Source: CAZUYC01 sp964624475
GTDB lineage: Bacteria > Myxococcota_A > UBA9160 > SMWR01
Reading direction: 5' to 3'
Assembly (NCBI GenBank): GCA_964624475.1
Contig: CAZUYC010000092.1
Span: forward strand, 1 to 64,000
Length of the DNA stretch: 64,000 bases
Shown: positions 37,121 to 44,257 of the stretch, piece by piece
Layout of the letters: each line of letters opens with the position of its first letter
How positions within the stretch are numbered: position 1 is the stretch's first letter
Notes under the pieces: generated by a model
The model's input: only the letters and a program-made list of their open reading frames with translations
Databases searched by the model: none
Told to the model about the DNA's origin: nothing
Made by a program: the position numbers and the translations under genes

Positions 37121-38368
37121 ATGGACGGTGCCGTGACTACCTTTGGCAGACATCTCCTCGAGCAGGGCGTCGTGAGCCGCGCGCAGCTCGAGGAAGCGAC
37201 CCAGGTGATGGTCGTCTTCGGCGGGCGCCTCGGCACGATCCTGGTGGAAGCGGGTGTCCTCAGCCTGGAGGAGGTGGAGGAGCAGCTCGCCGGGCATCTC
37301 CACCTTCCGTGCGCGCCACGCGAGCGCCTGATCCGCCCGGACGCCAGGGCGCTCGAAGCGGTGAGCTCCGACCTGGCGCGTCGCTGCGCCGTGTTCCCGA
37401 TGTGGATCGAGAAGCGCAAGCTCCACGCGGCGATGCTCGACCCCGCCAATCCGGACCGCGTCGACGCGGTCGCGTTCGCCACGGACCGCTCGGTCGTTCC
37501 CTACGTGATCGCCGAGCGCCGTCTCGTGCAGCTCCTGGAGGACCACTACGGGATCCGGCCCGATTCGCGTTTCACGGATTTCCACATCCTCGAGCTCGCG
37601 GGCCACGTGCAGCCGCGGCGTGTGCGGAGCGTGGAAGGCGAGAGTGAGGGCGCCGCGATGTGCGCCGCAGGGCCGGCGCGCCCCGAAGAGGACGATCTCG
37701 CCCGCTGGCGCGAGGCCCACGGCATGCTCCCCCTGGACGCAGGCGAGGAGCTCAGCGACGCGGCCTCGTTCGAGCGACTCCAGGCCGGGCCCGTGCGCGG
37801 TCCTCTCTCCTCGAGCGCTGCCGCGCCGGCGAAGGGGGCGACCGACCCGCGGGGCGGATCCCGACTCCCGCCGGCCCGCAGCGCGGCCGAGGTCGCTCGG
37901 CTCGAGGAGCAGCTCGTGATGACCACCGATCGCGATTCCGTGGTCCCTACAGCCCTGCGCGTTGCCGCCTATCACGCGCGTGTGGCGGCCCTCTTCGCCG
38001 TGCGCGACGGGATGATCCAGGGGGTGCTCGCGGCGGGCGACGCCGGCGGCCAGCCGATCAACGGCATCTACCTTCCCGCCTCCGAGCCGAGCATGCTGGC
38101 CGCCGCCACCCGCGGCGCGATCTTCCAGCGGCCGCCGGCGCGCGACGGAATCGATGGGACGGTCGTGCGCGTGATCTCCGGGGGCGAGCCGCTCGAGGCG
38201 GCGGTCCTGCCCGTCGCGATCGGCGGGCGCGCCGTGCAGCTCCTCTACGTCGACAACGGGCCGGACCCGCTGGCCCCGAGCTCGCTCGCCGCCCTCGGCG
38301 CCCTCTGCGACACCATCGCGGCGACCTACCAGCGGCTCATCGTCGAGACGACGCGGCAGCACTGTTGA
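37121..38368 (+). CDS. MshEN-domain (c-di-GMP-binding type) protein with GAF-like C-terminus
   Basis: 415 residues. The N-terminal about 130 residues form an MshEN/GspE-N domain: FGRHLLEQGVVSRAQLEEAT then RLGTILVEAGVLSLEEVEEQ, the repeat pattern that binds cyclic di-GMP in type II secretion and type IV pilus ATPases. A low-complexity linker (about 190-260) leads to a GAF-like domain (AAYHARVAALFAVRDGMIQG, AVLPVAIGGRAVQLLYVDNG). No ATPase domain follows, so this is a stand-alone sensor or adaptor, a layout common in deltaproteobacterial genomes. Partner unknown. Confidence 0.75.
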   Translation: MDGAVTTFGRHLLEQGVVSRAQLEEATQVMVVFGGRLGTILVEAGVLSLEEVEEQLAGHLHLPCAPRERLIRPDARALEAVSSDLARRCAVFPMWIEKRKLHAAMLDPANPDRVDAVAFATDRSVVPYVIAERRLVQLLEDHYGIRPDSRFTDFHILELAGHVQPRRVRSVEGESEGAAMCAAGPARPEEDDLARWREAHGMLPLDAGEELSDAASFERLQAGPVRGPLSSSAAAPAKGATDPRGGSRLPPARSAAEVARLEEQLVMTTDRDSVVPTALRVAAYHARVAALFAVRDGMIQGVLAAGDAGGQPINGIYLPASEPSMLAAATRGAIFQRPPARDGIDGTVVRVISGGEPLEAAVLPVAIGGRAVQLLYVDNGPDPLAPSSLAALGALCDTIAATYQRLIVETTRQHC

Positions 38369-38527
38369 GCGCCCCGCGGCGCTGACTGCGGCCGCTCGGC
38401 CACGTGCGCGTCCGCGTCGAGGATCTCGAAGCCGTGGCGCCACTTCCCCGCGTCCTCGAGTGCCTCGAGCCGATCGAGGATGCGCCCCGCGCGTGCCTCT
38501 GGCAAGCTGAGGCGCCTCCGAGGACCC

Positions 38528-38656
38528 ATGGCCGCTGCGCACGGTCTCGACGACGGCTACTTCGGCTGGCGCGCAACGAGGGTGTTCGTGGCCGGCCTCT
38601 TCCATCTCCTCGCCGCGCGCACCCTCGCGCGTGACTTCGAGGCGGCGAAGGCGTGA
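38528..38656 (+). CDS. 42-residue peptide coupled to the dehydrogenase gene
   Basis: ATG 38528 encodes MAAAHGLDDGYFGWRATR, then VFVAGLFHLLAARTLARDF, then EAAKA. The stop TGA overlaps the downstream GTG as GTGA. It has a short hydrophobic stretch (VFVAGLFHLLA), too short and polar for a certain membrane helix. Codon use is consistent with the neighbouring genes. It may be a small protein or only a translational coupler for the dehydrogenase; no homologue is recognised. Confidence 0.4.
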   Translation: MAAAHGLDDGYFGWRATRVFVAGLFHLLAARTLARDFEAAKA

Positions 38657-39726
38657 GCGCGCCCGGCGATGAGGTCGTCTTCTGCCTCGGCTACCCGGCC
38701 CTCCAGGCGCCCGGGCACGTGGAGCGCCTGCGCGCGCTCGATCCGCGGGTCGAGGTGGTGGCGCTCCCGGTCGACCCGGGGAGCGAGTGGATGAGCGTGC
38801 CGCCGAAGGATCCCCACGACGAGCCGCCCCCCTGGGCCCTGGGCGTCGCGGACGCGCGCCGGCGCGCGCTCGCGCGCGCCGAGGTCCTCTTCGCGCTCCA
38901 CGCGCCGAAGGAGCTGATGCAGCTCGCGCCGCGGCTGCGCTGGATCCAGGGCGTCGGCGCCGGGGTCGAGCAGTTCGCGAAGGCCGGCGTCCCGCGCGGG
39001 CGCGTCGTCGTGACCCACGCCTCGGGCGTGGGCTCGGCGTCGATGGCCGAGTTCGTGATCGGGCGGCTCCTGCAGGTGTGGAAGCGCTTCCGCGAGGCGG
39101 AGCGCCACCAGGAGACCCACGAGTACGTGCGGACCTACGGCCGCACCTTCGCCGGCTCGACGCTCGGCATCGTCGGGCTCGGGAGCATCGGCCGCGCCGT
39201 CGCCGAGCGCGCGCGCGCCCTCGGCCTGCGCGTGCTCGGCCTGCGCCGCAGCGCGACCGGCGGCGCGGGCCCGGATCCCGCCGACGAGCTCTACGGCCCC
39301 GAGCGGCTGCACGAGATGCTCGCGCGCTCCGACGCGGTGGTGCTCGCGGCGCCCGAGACCCCGGAGACCTTCCACCTGATCGACGCCGCGGCGCTCGCCG
39401 CGATGCGGCCGGGCTCGGTCCTCGTGAACGTCGCGCGCGGCTCGCTGGTCGACGAGCCGGCCCTCGTCGCGGCGCTCACGACCGGCCACGTCGCGGCGGC
39501 CGCGCTCGACGTCTTCGAGCAGGAGCCCCTGCCGCCCGAGAGCCCCCTCTGGGACCTCCCGAACGTCTACGTCTCCGCGCACTCCGCGGTCTCCGTCGAC
39601 CGCTACCTCGACGAGGTCTTCGACCTCTTCGTCGACAACGCCGCCCGCTACCTGCGCGGCGAGCCGCTGCGCAACCGGGTCGACATGGCGGCGCTCGGGT
39701 TCCGCGGCGAGCTCCCGGCGTGGTAG
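38653..39726 (+). CDS. D-2-hydroxyacid dehydrogenase (NAD-dependent)
   Basis: 357 residues from GTG 38653. The NAD-binding motif GIVGLGSIGRAVAERARALG (about 173-192) is followed by NVARGSLVDEPALVAAL with the catalytic Arg region, and LDVFEQEPLPPESPLW with Glu then VYVSAHSAV with the catalytic His (about 313). It reduces a 2-oxoacid or oxidises a D-2-hydroxyacid; substrate unknown. A 42-residue ORF ends in the start codon. The downstream amidohydrolase starts 28 bp after its stop and may be co-transcribed. Confidence 0.88.
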   Translation: MSAPGDEVVFCLGYPALQAPGHVERLRALDPRVEVVALPVDPGSEWMSVPPKDPHDEPPPWALGVADARRRALARAEVLFALHAPKELMQLAPRLRWIQGVGAGVEQFAKAGVPRGRVVVTHASGVGSASMAEFVIGRLLQVWKRFREAERHQETHEYVRTYGRTFAGSTLGIVGLGSIGRAVAERARALGLRVLGLRRSATGGAGPDPADELYGPERLHEMLARSDAVVLAAPETPETFHLIDAAALAAMRPGSVLVNVARGSLVDEPALVAALTTGHVAAAALDVFEQEPLPPESPLWDLPNVYVSAHSAVSVDRYLDEVFDLFVDNAARYLRGEPLRNRVDMAALGFRGELPAW

Positions 39727-39754
39727 GCTCGTGCCGAAGCTCGGGAGGCTCACC

Positions 39755-41458
39755 ATGCTCGATCTCCTGGTCCGCGGCGGGACGATACTCGACGGCTCCG
39801 GAGGGGCGCGCTTCACGGGCGACGTCGGCGTCCGCGACGGCCGCATCGCCGCGGTCGGGCGCGTCGGCGAGCCGGCGCGGCGCACGCTCGAGGCGAGCGG
39901 CCTCGTCGTCACCCCGGGCTGGGTCGACATCCACACCCACTACGACGGCCAGGTCACCTGGGACCCGCTCCTGACACCCTCGTGCTGGCACGGCGTCACC
40001 ACGGTCGTGATGGGCAACTGTGGCGTGGGCTTCGCACCCGTGCGGCCCGGCTCGCAGGACTACCTGATCCGGCTGATGGAGGGTGTCGAGGACATCCCGG
40101 GCACCGCGCTCGCCGAGGGGATCCGCTGGGAGTGGGAGAGCTTCCCGGAGTACCTCGACGCGATCGGGCGCCGGAGCTACGCCCTCGACGTCGCCGCGCA
40201 GCTGCCGCATGCGGCGCTGCGCTTCTACGTGATGGGCGAGCGCGGCGCGGACCACGCCGAGGCGCCGACCCCCGAGGAGATCGACGCGATGGGCCGCCTC
40301 GCGCGCGAGGCGGTGCGCGCGGGCGCGCTCGGCTTCACCACCTCGCGCACGCGCAACCACCGCGCGAGCGACGGGCGATTCACGCCGAGCCTCAGCGCCC
40401 CCGAGGCCGAGCTCGTCGGCATCGCGCGCCGCATGGGCGAGGCCGGCCAGGGGGTCTTCGAGATCGTGTCGGACTTCGCCGGCCGCGAGGCCGAGTGGGC
40501 GATCTTCCGGCGGATGGTCGAGGTGTCGGGCCGGCCGATGTCGATCTCGCTCGCGCAGGCGGACGCGGCGCCCGAGTCCTGGCGCCTCGCCCTCGGGATC
40601 CTGGCCGAGGCGAACGCCGCGGGCCTCCCGATGAAGGCGCAGGTGGCGGCGCGCGCGATCGGGCTCCTGCTCGGCCTCGACGCAACGATGAATCCCTTTT
40701 GCAGCCACCCGAGCTGGCCCGCGCTCGCGGCGCTGCCCCGCGCCGATCGCCTCGCGCGCCTGCGCGATCCGTCCGTGCGCTCGCGGCTCCTCGCCGAGGA
40801 GCCGGCGCAGGCGATGGCGGGCATCATCTTCGCCTTCGAGCGTCTCTTCGCGCTCGGCGACCCGCCGGACTACGAGCCGCCCGCCGAGAAGAGCGTCGCC
40901 GCCCTGGCGGCGCGGCGCGGCATCCCGCCCGCCGAGCTCGCCTACGAGCTCCTGCTTCAGGACGAGGGCCGGCAGCTCCTCTACCGGCCGGTGCTCAACT
41001 ACAGCCACGGCAACCTCGACGCGATCCGCGAGATGCTCCTCGACCCGCACACGGTGCCGGGGCTCGGCGACGCCGGCGCACACGTGGGGCTGATCTGCGA
41101 CGGCAGCTTCCCGACCTTCCTGGTCTCTCACTGGGGGAAGGACCGCGTGCGCGGCGAGAAGCTCCCCGTGGAGAAGCTGGTGCGGAGCCAGACCTCCGAC
41201 ACCGCGGCGCTCGTCGGCCTCGGCGACCGCGGCCGCCTGGTACCCGGCCTGCGCGCCGATCTCAACCTGATCGAGTGGGAAGCCCTCGGCGTGCGTCACC
41301 CCGAGATCGTCTTCGACCTCCCCGCCGGCGGGAAGCGCCTCGTGCAGCGCGCCACCGGCTACCGCGCGACCGTCGTCGCGGGCGAGGTGACCTTCGAGGC
41401 CGGCGAGTCGACGGGCGCCCTCCCGGGCCGCCTCGTGCGCGGGGCGCGCGGCGCGTAG
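39755..41458 (+). CDS. D-aminoacylase / N-acyl-D-amino-acid deacylase-like amidohydrolase
   Basis: 567 residues. ATG 39755 is preceded by GGGAGG at good spacing; a GTG at 39731 is in frame but lacks a site. LLVRGGTILDGSGGARFTGD and VTPGWVDIHTHYDGQVTWD give the beta-sandwich and HxH metal site. VMGNCGVGFAPVRP and a late LGDAGAHVGLICDGSF contain further metal-binding residues, and the C-terminal sandwich strand is RADLNLIEWEALGV. It probably hydrolyses N-acylated D-amino acids or related amides using Zn; the substrate is not certain. Likely in an operon with the dehydrogenase. Confidence 0.87.
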   Translation: MLDLLVRGGTILDGSGGARFTGDVGVRDGRIAAVGRVGEPARRTLEASGLVVTPGWVDIHTHYDGQVTWDPLLTPSCWHGVTTVVMGNCGVGFAPVRPGSQDYLIRLMEGVEDIPGTALAEGIRWEWESFPEYLDAIGRRSYALDVAAQLPHAALRFYVMGERGADHAEAPTPEEIDAMGRLAREAVRAGALGFTTSRTRNHRASDGRFTPSLSAPEAELVGIARRMGEAGQGVFEIVSDFAGREAEWAIFRRMVEVSGRPMSISLAQADAAPESWRLALGILAEANAAGLPMKAQVAARAIGLLLGLDATMNPFCSHPSWPALAALPRADRLARLRDPSVRSRLLAEEPAQAMAGIIFAFERLFALGDPPDYEPPAEKSVAALAARRGIPPAELAYELLLQDEGRQLLYRPVLNYSHGNLDAIREMLLDPHTVPGLGDAGAHVGLICDGSFPTFLVSHWGKDRVRGEKLPVEKLVRSQTSDTAALVGLGDRGRLVPGLRADLNLIEWEALGVRHPEIVFDLPAGGKRLVQRATGYRATVVAGEVTFEAGESTGALPGRLVRGARGA

Positions 41459-41516
41459 CGCGGCGCCGTCCGTGCGCCGCTGGCTGGCCCGCCCCGCGCG
41501 TGTAGGATGGCGGCCC

Positions 41517-43508
41517 ATGAAGCATCGGGTCGTCGCTCTCACCGCCCTCGTTCTCGCCTGCGCTCGCGAGGAGGCGCCTCGACCCGCCACCGGCGAGTCC
41601 GCTCCGGCCGCGCCCGATGCGCAAGGCCATACGGCGCCGAGCGCGTCGACCTCGGCCGCGAACGCCGCCGTGGCGACGGCGCTCCCGCTCGATCAAGTCC
41701 AGGACTTCGAGGACGCGCGCCGCGGCCTCGTCGCGAGCGACCCGGAGGTCGCGATCGAGGCGGCGGACGGGCGCAGCATCTGGGACACGCGCGCCTACGC
41801 CTTCGTCGCGGGCGATGCACCCGCGAGCGTGAACCCGAGCCTCTGGCGGCAGGCGAAGCTGAACGCCGGCCACGGGCTCTTCGAGGTCGCGCCGGGGGTG
41901 CACCAGGTGCGCGGCTACGACATCGCGAACCTGAGCGTGATCCAGGGCCAGACGGGCTGGATCCTGGTCGACCCGCTCGGGTCGCAGGAGACGGCCGCCG
42001 CGGCGCTCGCGCTCGCGAGGCGTCACCTCGGCGGAGCACCCATCGTCGCCGTGATCTTCACGCACAGCCACGTCGACCACTTCGGCGGGATCGGCGCCGT
42101 GCTCGCCGATCCCGCGCTCGGCCCCGACTTACGCGTCGTGGCGCCGAAGGGATTCGTCGAGGAGGCGACGAGCGAGAACGTGCTCGCGGGAGTCGCGATG
42201 GCCCGCCGCGCGACCTTCCAGTTCGGGACCTCGCTCGCGCGCACGCCGCGGGGCCACGTGGACACGGGTCTCGGCAGGGACATCTCGCGCGGCACGATCT
42301 CGATCCTCGAGCCCACCGACCTCGTCGACCACACGCCGCAGGAGATGGAGATCGATGGCGTGCGCTTCGTCTTCCAGTACGCGCCGGGCTCGGAGGCGCC
42401 GGCGGAGCTCACCTTCTACCTGCCCGACGCGAGAGCCTTCTGCGGCGCCGAGGTCGTGACCCACAACCTGCACAACCTCTACACGCTGCGGGGCGCCAAG
42501 GTCCGCGACGCGCTGCGTTGGAGCGGCTACATCGACGAGGCGATCGGCCTCTTCGGCGCCGCCGAGGTGGTCTTCGCGAGCCACCACTGGCCGGTGTGGG
42601 GCAACGAGCGCGTGATCACCTACCTGAAGCAGCAGCGCGACCTCTACCGCTACATCCACGATCAGGCGCTGCGCCTCGCGAACGCCGGCCAGACGCCGCA
42701 GGAGATCGCCGAGGCGCTCGAGCTCCCCGATTCGCTGCGCCCGGTCTTCGCGACCCGCGGCTACTACGGAACGGTCCGCCACAACGCGAAGGGCGTGTAC
42801 CAGTACTACTTCGGCTGGTACGACGGAAATCCGGCCCACCTCGATCCGCTGCCCCCCGTCGAGGCGGGCCGGCGCTACGTCGAGGCCATGGGGGGCGCGG
42901 CCGCGGTGCTCGAGCAGGCCCGCGGGGCCTTCGAGCGCGGCGAGTACCGCTGGGTCGCGATGCTTCTCGACCACCTCGTCTTCGCCGAGCCCGAAAATGT
43001 ACGAGCGCGCGAGCTCCTGGCCGCTGCCTACGACCAGCTCGGCTACCAGGCCGAGTCCGGAGTGTGGCGCGACGTCTACCTGACCGGCGCCCTCGAGCTG
43101 CGCCACGGGGCGCAGGCCTCGCCGACGAGCCTCGCGTCCGCCGCGGGGCTGCTCCAGCGCCTTCCGCTCGAGCTCTTCTTCGCGTCGCTCGCCACGCGCC
43201 TCGACGGCCGCGAGGCGCAGGGCCGCGACACGAAGATCAACCTGGTCTTCACCGACGTGGGCGAGACCTGGGTGCTCTCGCTCGAGAACGCGGTCCTGCA
43301 CCACCAGCGGAGCGACCCGGCGCCCGACGCCGCCGCGACGGTGCGGCTCACCCGCGATCTCCTGCTGCGCCTCGTCACGGGTCAGGCGGGCCTGCGCGAG
43401 CTCGTCTTCTCGGACGAGCTCTCCGTCGACGGGTCGCGCCTCGAGCTCCTCGCCTTCCTGTCGCTCCTCGACCGCCCCGGTGGGAGCTTCCCGATCGTGA
43501 CGCCGTGA
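41517..43508 (+). CDS. SdsA/BDS1-like alkylsulfatase (metallo-beta-lactamase fold), lipoprotein
   Basis: 663 residues. Start ATG 41517 gives a signal peptide with lipobox LTALVLAC (Cys about 15). The MBL zinc motif is FTHSHVDHFGG (about 180-190), with further ligands in AEVVTHNLHNLYTL and VVFASHHWPVWG. The substrate-specific segment RHNAKGVYQYYFGWYDGNPA is the hallmark of SDS-hydrolase family alkylsulfatases. The dimerisation helices and C-terminal SCP2-like domain (KINLVFTDVGETWVLSLENA) complete the usual layout. It cleaves alkyl sulfate esters to alcohol and sulfate, probably in the periplasm. Confidence 0.9.
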   Translation: MKHRVVALTALVLACAREEAPRPATGESAPAAPDAQGHTAPSASTSAANAAVATALPLDQVQDFEDARRGLVASDPEVAIEAADGRSIWDTRAYAFVAGDAPASVNPSLWRQAKLNAGHGLFEVAPGVHQVRGYDIANLSVIQGQTGWILVDPLGSQETAAAALALARRHLGGAPIVAVIFTHSHVDHFGGIGAVLADPALGPDLRVVAPKGFVEEATSENVLAGVAMARRATFQFGTSLARTPRGHVDTGLGRDISRGTISILEPTDLVDHTPQEMEIDGVRFVFQYAPGSEAPAELTFYLPDARAFCGAEVVTHNLHNLYTLRGAKVRDALRWSGYIDEAIGLFGAAEVVFASHHWPVWGNERVITYLKQQRDLYRYIHDQALRLANAGQTPQEIAEALELPDSLRPVFATRGYYGTVRHNAKGVYQYYFGWYDGNPAHLDPLPPVEAGRRYVEAMGGAAAVLEQARGAFERGEYRWVAMLLDHLVFAEPENVRARELLAAAYDQLGYQAESGVWRDVYLTGALELRHGAQASPTSLASAAGLLQRLPLELFFASLATRLDGREAQGRDTKINLVFTDVGETWVLSLENAVLHHQRSDPAPDAAATVRLTRDLLLRLVTGQAGLRELVFSDELSVDGSRLELLAFLSLLDRPGGSFPIVTP

Positions 43509-43573
43509 ATCGCGAGCCCACGCCGTCGCGCCACGCGCGTGACGCGGCGCGCTGCAACGGGTAGGATCGCTGG

Positions 43574-44185
43574 ATGCGCTTCGGCGAGTGGCTCCGGCCC
43601 CGGCTCCTCGACTGGATGATGAGCCAGCTCGACGAGCTGCGCGTGCCGACCGTCGCGCTCGCCGAGGGGCAGGTGCTGGAGATCGGGTTCGGGACGGGCC
43701 TGAACCTGCCGCACTACGGCCCCGGCGTGAAGTCGCTGGTCGCGCTCGAGCCGAAGGTCGCCGCGGGCTACGCCCCGACCGAGACGCGGATCGCGGCGGC
43801 GCCCTTCCCGGTGGAGCGCGCTCAGCTGCGCGCCGACGCGAGCCTCCCCTTCGACGCGGGGCGCTTCGACTCGATCGTGAGCACCTGGACGCTCTGCTCG
43901 ATCCCGGACCTCGCCCGGGCGCTCGCGGAGCTGCGCCGCGTGCTCCGCCCCGGCGGCCGCTTCGTCTTCGTGGAGCACGGGCGCGCGGAGTCCGAGCGCA
44001 CGGCGCGCTGGCAGGACCGCCTCAACCCGCTCTGGGTCCGCATCGCCGACGGCTGCAACATGAACCGGCCCATCGACCGCCTCGTCGAGGCGGGCGGCTT
44101 CCGGCTCGCGGCGCTCGATCGCTTCCGCGACGAGGGCCCGGGCGTCCTCGCGCAGATGTACCGCGGCGTGGCCGAGCGGGCGTAG
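43574..44185 (+). CDS. class I SAM-dependent methyltransferase
   Basis: 203 residues. Motif I is VLEIGFGTGLNLPHYG (about 34-49), post-I LVALEPKVAAGYAPTE, and motif II/III SLPFDAGRFDSIVSTWTL then ELRRVLRPGGRFVFVEHG. The C-terminus (DGCNMNRPIDRLVEAGGF, VLAQMYRGVAER) matches UbiE/phospholipid or thiol methyltransferase-like proteins annotated as METTL7-like. Substrate unknown. Starts 65 bp after the alkylsulfatase gene and may be in the same transcript. Confidence 0.86.
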   Translation: MRFGEWLRPRLLDWMMSQLDELRVPTVALAEGQVLEIGFGTGLNLPHYGPGVKSLVALEPKVAAGYAPTETRIAAAPFPVERAQLRADASLPFDAGRFDSIVSTWTLCSIPDLARALAELRRVLRPGGRFVFVEHGRAESERTARWQDRLNPLWVRIADGCNMNRPIDRLVEAGGFRLAALDRFRDEGPGVLAQMYRGVAERA

Positions 44186-44189
44186 CTCG

Positions 44190-44239
44190 ATGAGCTTCGC
44201 TCGCCTGCGGCTCGCTGCGCGCCCGCTTCGCGGGCTTGC
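44190..44239 (+). repeat. repeat family B, copy 3 (variant)
   Basis: Shares CGCTCGCCTGCGGCTCGCTG and CTTGC with copies 1 and 2. The terminal stem is GCCCGC-TTC-GCGGGC (44221-44235) instead of GGCCGC-TTC-GCGGCC, so one base pair has switched from G-C to C-G with both partners changed. Located between the methyltransferase stop and the P-type ATPase start. Confidence 0.75.
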
Positions 44240-44257
44240 ACGCAGCTAGCTGGGCCG

